Shown: in pieces, positions 30,167-38,518 of the stretch
Numbering within the stretch: position 1 is the first letter of the stretch
Layout of the letters: each line of letters begins with the position of its first letter
Source of the DNA: Rhodococcus aetherivorans
GTDB taxonomy: Bacteria; Actinomycetota; Actinomycetes; Mycobacteriales; Mycobacteriaceae
Length of the DNA stretch: 51,959 nt
Direction of reading: 5' to 3'
Assembly: GCF_011058165.1 (NCBI RefSeq)
Contig: NZ_JAALEG010000038.1
Span: 1 to 51,959, forward strand
Made by a program: the position numbers and the translations under genes
The notes under the pieces: generated by a model
Databases searched by the model: none
Told to the model about the DNA's origin: nothing
Seen by the model: the letters and a program-made list of their open reading frames with translations, nothing else

Positions 30167-31177
30167 ATGAAGCTTGCGGTCATCCCCGGTGACGGCATCG
30201 GTGTCGAGGTCACGGCCGAGGCCCTCAAGGTGCTCAGGACGCTGGTCCCCGATCTCGAGACCACCGAGTACGACCTCGGTGCCCGGCGGTACAACGCCAC
30301 CGGGGAACTGCTCCCGGACGCCGACCTGGCGGCGATCCGCGCGCACGACGCGATCCTGCTCGGCGCCATCGGCGACCCGTCCGTCACCCCGGGCGTGCTC
30401 GAGCGGGGCCTGCTGCTGAACATGCGGTTCGCGCTCGATCACCACGTCAACCTGCGGCCGTCGCGGCTGTACCCGGGGGCGAAGTCCCCGCTCGCGGCGC
30501 AGCCGGAGATCGACTTCGTCGTGGTGCGGGAGGGCACCGAGGGCCCCTACACCGGCAACGGCGGCGCCATCCGCGTCGGCACCCCCCACGAGATCGCCAC
30601 CGAGGTCTCGGTCAACACCTGGTTCGGTGCCGAGCGCGTCGTGCGTTACGCCTTCGAGCTCGCGCAGAGCCGGCGCAAGCACCTCACCCTGATCCACAAG
30701 ACCAACGTGCTCTCCAACGCCGGTGCCATCTGGACGCGTGCGGTCGAGACGGTGGGCGCGGAGTACCCGGAGGTCGAGATGGCCTACTGCCACATCGACG
30801 CCGCCACCATCTACATGGTCGACGACCCGGGCCGGTTCGACGTGATCGTGACCGACAACCTGTTCGGCGACATCATCACCGATCTCGCCGGTGCGGTCAC
30901 CGGGGGCATCGGCCTGGCGGCCAGCGGCAACATCGATGCCTCCGGCACCAACCCGTCGATGTTCGAGCCGGTCCACGGCAGCGCCCCGGACATCGCGGGC
31001 AAGGGCATCGCCGACCCGACCGCGGCGATCCTGTCGGTCGCCCTGCTGCTGCGCCACCTCGGCCGGGCGGACGAGGCGGCCCGGGTCGAGCGTGCGGTCG
31101 AGGCGGACCTCGCCGCCCGCGGCACGGGCCCGATCGTGACCACGGAGGTCGGCGACCGCATCGCGGCCGCCCTCTGA
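30167..31177 (+). CDS. leuB: 3-isopropylmalate dehydrogenase
   Basis: LeuB oxidatively decarboxylates 3-isopropylmalate in leucine synthesis. The 336-residue protein has [60 protein letters not shown], and the metal-binding [18 protein letters not shown] 30167 is preferred because it has the AGAGGAAGAGAG stretch (30146-30157) at suitable spacing and matches homologues; GTG 30161 is in frame. An upstream 22-codon frame overlaps the start (see finding). The gene is 6 kb from leuCD. Confidence 0.96.
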   Translation: MKLAVIPGDGIGVEVTAEALKVLRTLVPDLETTEYDLGARRYNATGELLPDADLAAIRAHDAILLGAIGDPSVTPGVLERGLLLNMRFALDHHVNLRPSRLYPGAKSPLAAQPEIDFVVVREGTEGPYTGNGGAIRVGTPHEIATEVSVNTWFGAERVVRYAFELAQSRRKHLTLIHKTNVLSNAGAIWTRAVETVGAEYPEVEMAYCHIDAATIYMVDDPGRFDVIVTDNLFGDIITDLAGAVTGGIGLAASGNIDASGTNPSMFEPVHGSAPDIAGKGIADPTAAILSVALLLRHLGRADEAARVERAVEADLAARGTGPIVTTEVGDRIAAAL

Positions 31178-31185
31178 TCCGGTCT

Positions 31186-31220
31186 CGGTGCGGCCTCCCG
31201 GTGTCCGGGAGGCCGCACCG
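31186..31220. terminator. Bidirectional 16-bp hairpin between leuB and the MFS gene
   Basis: Perfect 16-bp arms (31186-31201, 31205-31220) with a TGT loop lie between convergent stops at 31177 and 31223. Confidence 0.8.
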
Positions 31221-31222
31221 GC

Positions 31223-32395
31223 TCATTTGCGGGGGACCAGGGGCACCGCGGCGGCCGGGATCAGCGCGGCGAGCGCGAACGCCGCGGGAAAGCCGGCCAG
31301 TGCGATGAGCCCGCCGAACGCGGGACCCACGCACGCCGCCGCGACGAACTGGCCGGTGTTCTGGATGCCGAGCGCGCGGCCACCCCAGAACGGTCCCGCG
31401 ATCTCGGCGACGGCGGTGAAGGCCAGCCCGTTCGGGGCCACCGTCGTCACCGATGCCACGATCAGCAGCGCGACGGCGACGGCCGAGTCGGTGAGCGCGG
31501 CGGCCGCGAGCGCTGCCATGGACAGCACGACGGAGAGCGCCACGAGCCGCAGCGGCCGCAGGCGGCTGCCGACCCGGTCGGACCACCCGCCGGCGGCGAC
31601 GCGACCGAGCGCACCGAGGAACTGCGCGGCGGTGATGACCAGGCCCGCGGCGGACTCGGTCCAGCCGCGCTCGGAGATCAGCCACACCAGCGCGTAGGTC
31701 CACACCACGTACTGGGGCACCACCAGCAGCACCGACGCGGCGTGGATCCGTTGCAGCGACCGCCCGGCACGGTAGGGGTTGTCGAGCAGGCCGAGCTCTG
31801 CGGCCCGGCCGCGTTCCGGCCGCGGTGGGTCGACGATGCCGACCGCGCACGCCACCGCGGCGACGGCACACACCGAGGCGGAGAAGGCCAGGGCCGAGCC
31901 GATTCCGTGGTCGCGCGCGAGCGGCGGAATGGTCAACGCGGCGACGGCGACGCCGAGCGGCAGCGACATCTGCCGGATCCCCATGGCGAGACCACGCTGG
32001 TGCGGCGGGAACCAGCCGACGACGACGCGACCGCTCGCGGCGTTGGCGCTCGCCGCGGCGGCACCACCGAGAGCGAGCATGAGCGCGAGCATCGGCAGGG
32101 TCCCGCTGGCGGCGGCTGCGGCCGTGGCCGCCGCAGCCAGTGCGAGCCCTGCGGCCAGGACCCGCCGCTCGCCGAACCGGTCGGCCAGGGCACCCCACGC
32201 GACGAGGCTGAACACGACCCCGAATATCGGCGCGGCCGAAAGTGTTCCGGCCTGGGCGAGCGTGAGTCCGCGATCCTCGTGGAGCGCGGGGATGAGGAAG
32301 GCGGCGCCGTTGACGAGGACCGCCTGGGCCGCCTGCGCGAACACGCCGAGCGCCAGGATGACCCAGCGCCGCGCGCCGATGTCCCGAACCGTCAT
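31223..32395 (-). CDS. MFS transporter
   Basis: The 390-residue protein has 12 predicted membrane helices and the MFS motif A after helix 2 (GALADRFGERRVL) with a second half-copy (GGWSDRVGSRLRP). PHQRGLAMGIRQMSLPLG and GRALGIQNTGQF mark helices 4-5 and 10-11. This resembles the proton-coupled efflux or organic-anion transporters of the nitrate/nitrite and cyanate-like branch, but the substrate is unknown. ATG 32395 has no clear RBS. GATAGT (minus strand) about 8 nt upstream suggests a near-leaderless start, and that hexamer sits in a 12-bp stretch resembling the LtbR box near leuC (see finding). Confidence 0.88.
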   Translation of the reverse strand: MTVRDIGARRWVILALGVFAQAAQAVLVNGAAFLIPALHEDRGLTLAQAGTLSAAPIFGVVFSLVAWGALADRFGERRVLAAGLALAAAATAAAAASGTLPMLALMLALGGAAAASANAASGRVVVGWFPPHQRGLAMGIRQMSLPLGVAVAALTIPPLARDHGIGSALAFSASVCAVAAVACAVGIVDPPRPERGRAAELGLLDNPYRAGRSLQRIHAASVLLVVPQYVVWTYALVWLISERGWTESAAGLVITAAQFLGALGRVAAGGWSDRVGSRLRPLRLVALSVVLSMAALAAAALTDSAVAVALLIVASVTTVAPNGLAFTAVAEIAGPFWGGRALGIQNTGQFVAAACVGPAFGGLIALAGFPAAFALAALIPAAAVPLVPRK

Positions 32396-32399
32396 GTCA

Positions 32400-32411
32400 T
32401 CTCACTATCTG
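32400..32411 (-). promoter_or_regulatory. LtbR-like box over the MFS promoter (candidate)
   Basis: CAGATAGTGAGA on the minus strand matches CA(T/C)ATAGTGGGA, the LtbR motif as I recall it from C. glutamicum, at 10 of 12 positions and includes the likely -10. Confidence 0.3.
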
Positions 32412-32496
32412 AAACAAAATTCCCGTATTGTGAACTTCCCGGTGGCAGCCTATACCTGCGTCCCGTGGTCCGCAGGGCCGCCAGCGGCGACACGGA

Positions 32497-32512
32497 TAGA
32501 CTCCCCGGCATG
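32497..32512 (+). promoter_or_regulatory. Leaderless-type promoter of the FAH-family gene (TAGACT, 7 nt, ATG)
   Basis: TAGACT at 32497-32502 ends 7 nt before ATG 32510. Confidence 0.6.
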
Positions 32513-33286
32513 CGCCTTGGTCGAATTGCCAGCCCGGACGGTGTCGCCTTCGTCAGCATCGAGGGAGAGGGGGACGCCGCGACGGCGAAGGAGATCGCCG
32601 AACACCCCTTCGGCACCCCGACCTTCACCGGCCGCAGCTGGCCGCTCGCCGACGTCCGGCTGCTCGCGCCGATCCTGGCGAGCAAGGTGGTCTGCGTCGG
32701 CCGCAACTACGCCGCCCATGCGGCCGAATCCGGGAACGAGGTTCCCGACGAGCCGGTGATCTTCCTCAAGCCGAACACCTCCATCGTCGGCCCGGGGGCG
32801 CCGATCGTGCTCCCGCCGAGCAGCGGCCTCGTCCACCACGAGGCGGAGCTCGCCGTCGTCATCGGCCGTCCCTGCAAGGACGTTCCGGCCGCGAAGGCCC
32901 TCGACGTCGTCCTCGGCTACACCGTCGCCAACGACGTCTCCGCGCGCGACCATCAGCAGCAGGACGGGCAGTGGACGCGGGCCAAGGGGCACGACACGTT
33001 CTGTCCCCTCGGCCCGTGGATCGAGACGAACATCGATCCCTCGGATCTCGAGATCTCCGCGGAGGTCGACGGGCAGACGCGCCAGCGCAGCCGAACGTCG
33101 TTGATGGTGCACGACATTCCGAAGCTGATCGAGTGGATCTCGGCGGTGATGACGCTGCTGCCGGGCGACGTGATCCTCACCGGGACCCCGGAGGGGGTCG
33201 GGCCGATCGTCGACGGCAACACCGTCTCGATCACCGTCGAGGGCATCGGCACGCTGACGAATCCGGTGACCGCCAAGCGCAGGTAG
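32510..33286 (+). CDS. Fumarylacetoacetate hydrolase (FAH) family protein
   Basis: The 258-residue protein has a short N-terminal domain and the FAH beta-roll: KVVCVGRNYAAHAAE, PVIFLKPNTSIVGPGAPIVLP, HHEAELAVVIGR (the metal-ligand Glu pair), GYTVANDVSARDHQ, KGHDTFCPLGPW and ILTGTPEGVGP. Members cleave C-C bonds or isomerise 2-keto compounds (fumarylpyruvate, 2-oxohepta-diene-dioate, acylpyruvates) or decarboxylate oxaloacetate. The exact reaction is not decidable. It precedes gltX by 80 nt, the same pairing as mycobacterial Rv2993c-gltX. Confidence 0.9.
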   Translation: MRLGRIASPDGVAFVSIEGEGDAATAKEIAEHPFGTPTFTGRSWPLADVRLLAPILASKVVCVGRNYAAHAAESGNEVPDEPVIFLKPNTSIVGPGAPIVLPPSSGLVHHEAELAVVIGRPCKDVPAAKALDVVLGYTVANDVSARDHQQQDGQWTRAKGHDTFCPLGPWIETNIDPSDLEISAEVDGQTRQRSRTSLMVHDIPKLIEWISAVMTLLPGDVILTGTPEGVGPIVDGNTVSITVEGIGTLTNPVTAKRR

Positions 33287-33366
33287 CAGGCGGACCGCGG
33301 CTTCGCGGCCGGCACGCCCGGGACTAGCCTGGAGGGGACTTTTCGATCCCTCGACCCGAGTGAGCC

Positions 33367-34839
33367 ATGACCAACAGCGAAGTACGCGTTCGTTTCTGTC
33401 CGTCCCCGACCGGAACCCCGCACGTGGGCCTCGTGCGCACCGCCCTGTTCAACTGGGCTTTCGCCCGTCACCACGGCGGCACCTTCGTGTTCCGCATCGA
33501 GGACACCGACGCCGCCCGCGACACCGAGGAGTCGTACCAGGCGATCCTCGACGCGCTCCGGTGGCTCGGCCTCGACTGGGACGAGGGTCCCGAGGTGGGC
33601 GGCCCGTACGAGCCGTACCGGCAGTCGCAGCGCCGCGACCTGCATCTCGACGTCGTCGCCAGGCTGCTCGAGGCGGGCGAGGCGTACGAGTCGTTCTCCA
33701 CGCCCGAGGAGGTCGAGGCGCGCCACCGCGCGGCCGGCCGCGACCCGAAGCTCGGCTACGACAACCACGACCGCGATCTGACCGCGGAGCAGCGGCAGGC
33801 GTACCGCGACGAGGGGCGCAAGCCCGTGGTGCGGCTGCGCATGCCCGATCACGACCTGACGTGGAACGACCTGGTGCGCGGCGAGACCACGTTCAAGGCC
33901 GGCACCGTGCCCGACTTCGCCCTCACCCGCGGCAACGGCATCCCGCTGTACACGCTCGTCAATCCCGTCGACGATGCCCTGATGCGGATCACCCACGTGC
34001 TGCGCGGCGAGGATCTGCTCTCGTCGACCCCGCGCCAGCTCGCGCTCTACGAGGCGCTGCAGCGCATCGGCGTGACCGATTTCACGCCCGAGTTCGGCCA
34101 CCTGCCGTTCGTGATGGGGCAGGGCAACAAGAAGCTCTCCAAGCGCGACCCCGAGTCCAACCTGTTCATCCACCGCGACCGTGGCTTCATCGCCGAGGGA
34201 CTGCTCAACTACCTCGCGCTCCTCGGCTGGGGCCTGGCCGACGACCGTGACGTCTTCTCGCTCGACGAGATGGTCGCCGCCTTCGACATCGCCAAGGTCA
34301 ACTCGAATCCGGCCCGGTTCGACCAGAAGAAGGCCGACGCCATCAACGCCGAGCACATCCGCATGCTCGAACCGGCCGACTTCGCGGCCCGGCTGAAGGC
34401 GTTCCTCGTGGAGCACGGGCACATCACCGGTGACGTCGACGACGCCCGGTTCGCGGTGGCGGCCGAGCTGGTCCAGACCCGCATCGTGGTGCTCTCGGAC
34501 GCGTGGGACCTGCTGAAGTTCCTCTACGTGGCCGAGGCCGACTTCACGCTCGACGAGGCGGCCGCGGCCAAGAACCTCGGCCCCGACGCCGCGCCCGTGC
34601 TGGACGCGACGATCGCCGCGGCCGACGGTGTGGCCGAGTGGAGCGCGGCGGCCCTCGAAGAGGCCCTCAAGGCCGCGCTGATCGACGAGCTCGGCCTCAA
34701 GCCCCGCAAGGCCTTCGCGCCGGTGCGCGTGGCGCTCACGGGCTCGCACATCAGCCCGCCCCTGTACGAGTCGATGGAACTGCTCGGCCGGGACGTCTCG
34801 CTCACGCGCCTGCGTGCCGCCCGGGCCCGCATCGCCTGA
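33367..34839 (+). CDS. gltX: Glutamyl-tRNA synthetase (probably non-discriminating)
   Basis: GltX charges tRNA-Glu. Because the window encodes GatCAB and I see no glutaminyl-tRNA synthetase, it probably also charges tRNA-Gln with glutamate for amidation. The 490-residue class I synthetase has the HIGH-box as [38 protein letters not shown] and the KMSKS-type KKLSKRD. Notably the HIGH-box ends HVGL, with Leu at the usual His position, a variant seen in related actinobacteria. ATG 33367 is chosen from homologue starts. The tRNA-Gln and tRNA-Glu genes follow directly downstream. Confidence 0.96.
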   Translation: MTNSEVRVRFCPSPTGTPHVGLVRTALFNWAFARHHGGTFVFRIEDTDAARDTEESYQAILDALRWLGLDWDEGPEVGGPYEPYRQSQRRDLHLDVVARLLEAGEAYESFSTPEEVEARHRAAGRDPKLGYDNHDRDLTAEQRQAYRDEGRKPVVRLRMPDHDLTWNDLVRGETTFKAGTVPDFALTRGNGIPLYTLVNPVDDALMRITHVLRGEDLLSSTPRQLALYEALQRIGVTDFTPEFGHLPFVMGQGNKKLSKRDPESNLFIHRDRGFIAEGLLNYLALLGWGLADDRDVFSLDEMVAAFDIAKVNSNPARFDQKKADAINAEHIRMLEPADFAARLKAFLVEHGHITGDVDDARFAVAAELVQTRIVVLSDAWDLLKFLYVAEADFTLDEAAAAKNLGPDAAPVLDATIAAADGVAEWSAAALEEALKAALIDELGLKPRKAFAPVRVALTGSHISPPLYESMELLGRDVSLTRLRAARARIA

Positions 34840-34844
34840 GCGGT

Positions 34845-34881
34845 GCCGGGCCGGCCGCGGCGCCCCCGCGGTCGGCCCGGC
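34845..34881 (+). terminator. Hairpin after gltX
   Basis: Sixteen-bp arms (34845-34860, 34866-34881) with one G-U pair and a 5-nt loop. Confidence 0.65.
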
Positions 34882-34921
34882 GTCGCGCAGGTTGTGGATT
34901 TACCCGCTCTGACCTGGCGAT

Positions 34922-34952
34922 TTGTTATTGGGGGCACCCATGGTGCTAACCT
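34922..34952 (+). promoter_or_regulatory. Candidate tRNA-Gln promoter
   Basis: TTGTTA (34922-34927) and TAACCT (34947-34952) are 19 bp apart, in a locally AT-richer stretch about 60 nt before the tRNA. Confidence 0.45.
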
Positions 34953-35011
34953 TCTTCTCGGTTCGGAACGGAGGCCGCAGCGCCGCGAGGCAGGTCTTCG
35001 GAACAAGCCAT

Positions 35012-35083
35012 TGGGGTATGGTGTAATTGGCAACACAGCTGATTCTGGTTCAGCCATTCTAGGTTCGAGTCCTGGTACCCCAG
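35012..35083 (+). tRNA. tRNA-Gln (anticodon CTG)
   Basis: The acceptor arms TGGGGTA (35012-35018) and TACCCCA (35076-35082) pair fully, with discriminator G35083. The anticodon stem GCTGA/TCAGC encloses loop TTCTGGT with CTG at 35045-35047. CCA is not encoded. It follows gltX, whose product probably mischarges it with glutamate for GatCAB. Confidence 0.95.
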
Positions 35084-35178
35084 CGTCTGCCCGGTGATTT
35101 TGTCACCGAGCCTCGGCCGGTTAAGCTGGCTGAGCTTCCCGCCGCAGGGTGGGAGGAGCAACAGAGAAGAAAGTTCCT

Positions 35179-35254
35179 GGCCCCGTCGTCTAGCGGCCTA
35201 GGACGCCGCCCTCTCAAGGCGGTAGCGCGGGTTCAAATCCCGTCGGGGCTACCA
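35179..35254 (+). tRNA. tRNA-Glu (anticodon CTC), copy 1
   Basis: The acceptor GGCCCCG (35179-35185) pairs with CGGGGCT (35244-35250) through one terminal G-U, with discriminator A35251 and encoded CCA. The anticodon stem CCGCC/GGCGG encloses CTCTCAA with CTC at 35213-35215; the T-arm is GCGGG TTCAAAT CCCGT. Confidence 0.95.
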
Positions 35255-35260
35255 CGGACG

Positions 35261-35286
35261 GCCCTTCGATCGCGAGTTCGAAGGGC
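35261..35286 (+). terminator. Hairpin after tRNA-Glu copy 1
   Basis: Nine-bp arms (35261-35269, 35278-35286), an 8-nt loop, then GTTCTTCTCT. Confidence 0.55.
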
Positions 35287-35313
35287 GTTCTTCTCTGAGC
35301 AGTGAAAGTTCCT

Positions 35314-35389
35314 GGCCCCGTCGTCTAGCGGCCTAGGACGCCGCCCTCTCAAGGCGGTAGCGCGGGTTCAAATCCCGTCGGGGCTACCA
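35314..35389 (+). tRNA. tRNA-Glu (anticodon CTC), copy 2
   Basis: Identical in sequence to copy 1, including the encoded CCA and 10 nt of 5' flank; the direct repeat is 35169-35256 / 35304-35391 (88 bp, offset 135). Confidence 0.95.
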
Positions 35390-35390
35390 C

Positions 35391-35430
35391 GCGAAGGTCC
35401 CTCCGATCCACGGATCGGAGGGACCTTCGC
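35391..35430. terminator. 18-bp hairpin after tRNA-Glu copy 2
   Basis: Perfect 18-bp arms (35391-35408, 35413-35430) with loop CACG, followed by TGTTTGTG. It also faces the end of the convergent DUF5302 gene at 35443. Confidence 0.85.
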
Positions 35431-35442
35431 TGTTTGTGCTCG

Positions 35443-35610
35443 TCATCCGCTCTTGCGCCGGAAATTGCGGCGGTGGTCGGCGCTGCCGTGCGGCGCCTGC
35501 GCCTTGGCCCTCCCGTCGAGATGGTCCGAGCCGCGACGGGCGTGCTGATTCTTGCGCTCGAGGGCTGCGCGGAACTGCTCCGCGATCCGGTCCCCGCTCG
35601 GGTCGTTCAT
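35443..35610 (-). CDS. Small DUF5302-type protein (55 residues)
   Basis: ATG 35610 with GGGAG about 6 nt upstream opens a 55-codon frame: it starts MNDPSGDRIAEQFRAALERK and ends RRNFRRKSG. The pattern of an acidic start, an (E)QFRAALERKN helix, a His/Lys/Gly-rich middle and a terminal FRRKSG is the DUF5302 family of actinobacterial small proteins, whose function is unknown. Strongly basic tail. It lies 49 nt after the PPOX gene on the same strand, so an IclR-PPOX-DUF5302 transcript is possible. The gene is short enough to be missed by length-filtered callers. Confidence 0.8.
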   Translation of the reverse strand: MNDPSGDRIAEQFRAALERKNQHARRGSDHLDGRAKAQAPHGSADHRRNFRRKSG

Positions 35611-35659
35611 CGCTGTCTCCCTTCCCTCGCCCGGAGCTCGGTCCGGGACATCCCGGAAT

Positions 35660-36202
35660 CTAACTCGGCAACCCGGCGTCTGTCGCCCGGTTTTCCAGGG
35701 CCTCGAACAGGTACGGTGCCGTGCTGCCGCCGATCGGCATCGCCGGCATCCCGAGCTTGCGGTGGTCCCAGGACCGGGTCCGGTCCGCGACGACCCGCAC
35801 CGCGACGCGCTTGTGCATCATCTGCTCGACCGCGGGCCGCAACTCCGCGGTGTAGGGGCCGGTGTAGCGTTCCCACACGCTGCGGCACACTTCGAACAGC
35901 ACCTCTCGATCCTCGACCACCTCGGCATGCCCCTCGAGCGAGACGCCGCGCAGGGTGTCGTAGGTGTGGCCGTCCTCGACCAGGGCGCTGATCCGGTTGT
36001 CGCGCCGCAGATTGACCGCCTTCTGCGATTTCAGCTTCGTCTCGAACCAGATCTCGCCGTCCAGCACCGCGTACCACATCGCGACGAGGTGCGGGAGGCC
36101 GCCGGGGCCGATCGTCGCCATCGTCGCGACGCGGCTGCGTTCGAGAAAGTCGCCGATCTCGGCGTCGGTCATCGTGATCTGTGTGCGCTGGTTGGTTCCC
36201 AT
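35660..36202 (-). CDS. Pyridoxamine 5'-phosphate oxidase-fold (PPOX) protein, Rv2991-like
   Basis: The 180-residue protein has the split-barrel flavin/F420-binding fold: MTDAEIGDFLERSRVATMATIGPGGLPHLVAMWYAV, IWFETKLKSQKAVNLRRDNRISALVEDGHTYDTLRGVSLEGHAEVV, and KRVAVRVVADRTRSWDHRKL. This matches the F420/flavin-dependent PPOX subfamily more than true PdxH. An F420 link fits the cofC gene 7 kb away, but cofactor and substrate are unproven. ATG 36202 is 37 nt after the IclR stop. A second Met at residue 11 is also possible. Confidence 0.85.
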   Translation of the reverse strand: MGTNQRTQITMTDAEIGDFLERSRVATMATIGPGGLPHLVAMWYAVLDGEIWFETKLKSQKAVNLRRDNRISALVEDGHTYDTLRGVSLEGHAEVVEDREVLFEVCRSVWERYTGPYTAELRPAVEQMMHKRVAVRVVADRTRSWDHRKLGMPAMPIGGSTAPYLFEALENRATDAGLPS

Positions 36203-36239
36203 CCGTGCACTGTCGCACAGGAGCCGGCGGGTGGACGGG

Positions 36240-36944
36240 CTACTGCAGTCGCTTCTGCAGCGCGTCGGCGGCCGCCAGCAGGTCCGCGGCCCAGCGCGCC
36301 CCGGGCCGGCGGCCCATGCGGTCGACGGGTCCCGAGACGGAGATCGCGGCCACGACGGCCCCGGATGCATCGCGCACGGGGGCGGCCACCGAGGCGACCC
36401 CGGGTTCGCGTTCGGCGACGCTCTGCGCCCAGCCCCGGCGCCGGACTTCGGCGAGGACCCGCTCGCCGAATGCGGCCTCCGGCAGGATCGCCCGCTGCGT
36501 CGCGGCGTCGGCCCAGGCGAGCAGGACCCTGGCTCCGGACCCGGCGGTCATCGGCAGCCGGGCCCCCACGAGGACGGTGTCGCGCAGGCCCGTCGGGGGT
36601 TCGAGGGCCGCGACGCACACCCGGTGGGTGCCCTCCCGTCGATACAACTGCACGCTCTCGCCGGTGATCTCGCGCAGGCGCGGCAGCACGAGCGAGGCGG
36701 CGTCGACGAGTGCGTCGCCCGCGCCTGCCGACAGTTCGGCCAGACCGGGACCCGGCCGCCACTGGCCGTCACCGTCGCGGGCGAGCAGCCGGTGCACCTC
36801 GAGCCCGACCGCGAGCCGGTGGGCGGTGGCGCGGGGAAGTCCGGTGCGGGCGCACAGTTCGGTGAGAGTGCAGGGCTGCTCCGCCACTGCATGGAGGACG
36901 GCCATCGCTTTGTCCAGCACTCCGATCCCGCTATGCTGTCTCAT
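36240..36944 (-). CDS. ltbR: IclR-family regulator divergent from leuCD (LtbR-like)
   Basis: The 234-residue regulator has an N-terminal winged helix-turn-helix (SGIGVLDKAMAVLHAV..CTLTELCARTGLPRATAHRLAVGLE) and a C-terminal IclR effector domain (ITGESVQLYRREGTHRVCVAALEP, GSGARVLLAWAD, SVAAPVRDASGAVVAAISVSGP). In C. glutamicum the divergent IclR protein LtbR represses leuB, leuCD and trp genes; by position and type this is the counterpart. ATG 36944 has ACGGAGG 9 nt upstream; the longer frame to 36986 would run through the operator. PPOX and DUF5302 genes follow on the same strand. The effector is unknown, leucine or an intermediate being likely. Confidence 0.88.
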   Translation of the reverse strand: MRQHSGIGVLDKAMAVLHAVAEQPCTLTELCARTGLPRATAHRLAVGLEVHRLLARDGDGQWRPGPGLAELSAGAGDALVDAASLVLPRLREITGESVQLYRREGTHRVCVAALEPPTGLRDTVLVGARLPMTAGSGARVLLAWADAATQRAILPEAAFGERVLAEVRRRGWAQSVAEREPGVASVAAPVRDASGAVVAAISVSGPVDRMGRRPGARWAADLLAAADALQKRLQ

Positions 36945-36962
36945 AGGTCGATACCTCCGTCT

Positions 36963-36981
36963 CGCATAATGGGAAGCATAA
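36963..36981. promoter_or_regulatory. Candidate LtbR operator between ltbR and leuC
   Basis: CGCATAATGGGA (36963-36974) matches CA(T/C)ATAGTGGGA, the LtbR motif as I recall it, at 10 of 12 positions. GCATAA occurs twice, at 36964-36969 and 36976-36981. The site starts 19 bp upstream of the IclR ATG. Confidence 0.5.
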
Positions 36982-37074
36982 CCCACGCGGAACCGGGCGG
37001 GGACGACAGCATTCGCGGCCCGGGACAGCCCCGAGAACGGGATCCGCGTTCGTCACGTACGACAGGTGGAGAAG

Positions 37075-38493
37075 ATGGCTGGAAAGACTCTGGCGGAGAA
37101 GGTGTGGGACCAGCACGTGGTCGTGCGCGGTACGGGAGAGGGCGCGGCGCGACAGCCGGACCTGATCTACATCGATCTGCATCTCGTGCACGAGGTCACG
37201 AGCCCGCAGGCGTTCGACGGTCTGCGGTTGGCGGATCGGCCCGTGCGGCGGCCGGACCTCACCATCGCGACCGAGGACCACAACGTGCCCACGGTCGACA
37301 TCGACAAGCCCATCGCCGACCCCGTCTCGCGCACCCAGGTCGAGACGCTGCGCCGCAACTGCGAGGAGTTCGGCATCCGGCTGCATCCGATGGGTGACGT
37401 CGAACAGGGCATCGTCCACGTCGTCGGACCGCAGCTCGGCCTGACGCAGCCGGGCATGACGGTGGTGTGCGGCGACAGCCACACCTCCACCCACGGCGCC
37501 TTCGGTGCCCTGGCGATGGGCATCGGCACGAGCGAGGTCGAGCACGTGCTGGCAACCCAGACACTGTCGCTGCGCCCGTTCAAGACCATGGCGATCACCG
37601 TCGACGGCGCACTGCCGCCCGGCGTCACGAGCAAGGATCTGATCCTCGCCGTCATCGCCCGGATCGGCACCGGCGGCGGCCAGGGCTACGTGCTCGAGTA
37701 CCGCGGCGAGGCGATCCGGAAGCTGTCGATGGAAGCACGGATGACCATCTGCAACATGTCCATCGAGGCGGGCGCCCGGGCCGGGATGATCGCGCCCGAC
37801 GAGATCACCTACGAGTTCCTGAAGGGCCGCCCGCACGCCCCCCAGGGCGCGGACTGGGACGCCGCGGTGGCCGCGTGGGAGCAGTTGAAGACCGACGAGG
37901 ACGCGGTTTTCGACGCCGAGGTCCACATCGACGGCTCGTCCCTGACGCCCTTCGTCACGTGGGGCACCAACCCCGGCCAGGGCGCGCCCCTCGGCGCGTC
38001 GGTGCCCGACCCGGAGGCGATGGCGGACGAGGGTGAGCGCCTCGCGGCCGAGAAGGCGCTGCGGTACATGGGACTCGAGCCCGGAACCCCGCTGCGTGAG
38101 GTGCCGGTCGACACCGTCTTCGTCGGCTCGTGCACCAACGGCCGGATCGAGGATCTGCGCGCCGTTGCGGAAGTTCTCCAGGGCCGCAAGGTCGCCGACG
38201 GCGTTCGTATGCTCGTCGTACCCGGATCGATGCGCGTTCGTGCCCAAGCCGAAGCCGAAGGTCTCGGTGAGGTCTTCACGGCCGCGGGCGCGGAATGGCG
38301 CCAGGCCGGCTGCTCGATGTGCCTGGGCATGAATCCGGATCAGCTGGCGCCGGGCGAGCGCTGTGCATCGACCTCGAACCGGAACTTCGAAGGCCGCCAG
38401 GGCAAGGGCGGGCGCACCCACCTCGTCTCGCCTGAGGTCGCCGCGGCGACCGCGGTGCGCGGCACTCTCTCCGCTCCGGCGGATCTGGACTAG
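37075..38493 (+). CDS. leuC: 3-isopropylmalate dehydratase large subunit
   Basis: With LeuD, LeuC isomerises 2- to 3-isopropylmalate in leucine synthesis. The 472-residue aconitase-family protein has [12 protein letters not shown], the [30 protein letters not shown] block, [12 protein letters not shown] (first [4Fe-4S] Cys) and GCSMCLGMN (the other two Cys), then [25 protein letters not shown] 37075 follows GGTGGAGAAG. leuD starts 25 nt after the stop. Confidence 0.97.
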   Translation: MAGKTLAEKVWDQHVVVRGTGEGAARQPDLIYIDLHLVHEVTSPQAFDGLRLADRPVRRPDLTIATEDHNVPTVDIDKPIADPVSRTQVETLRRNCEEFGIRLHPMGDVEQGIVHVVGPQLGLTQPGMTVVCGDSHTSTHGAFGALAMGIGTSEVEHVLATQTLSLRPFKTMAITVDGALPPGVTSKDLILAVIARIGTGGGQGYVLEYRGEAIRKLSMEARMTICNMSIEAGARAGMIAPDEITYEFLKGRPHAPQGADWDAAVAAWEQLKTDEDAVFDAEVHIDGSSLTPFVTWGTNPGQGAPLGASVPDPEAMADEGERLAAEKALRYMGLEPGTPLREVPVDTVFVGSCTNGRIEDLRAVAEVLQGRKVADGVRMLVVPGSMRVRAQAEAEGLGEVFTAAGAEWRQAGCSMCLGMNPDQLAPGERCASTSNRNFEGRQGKGGRTHLVSPEVAAATAVRGTLSAPADLD

Positions 38494-38518
38494 GTCACGG
38501 AACCGAAGGAGAATTTCG

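Noticed and set aside
35012-35391. tRNA cluster as a phage or island attachment site
   Set aside because: No integrase, no att-like partial tRNA repeat outside the exact tandem gene, and housekeeping genes on both sides.
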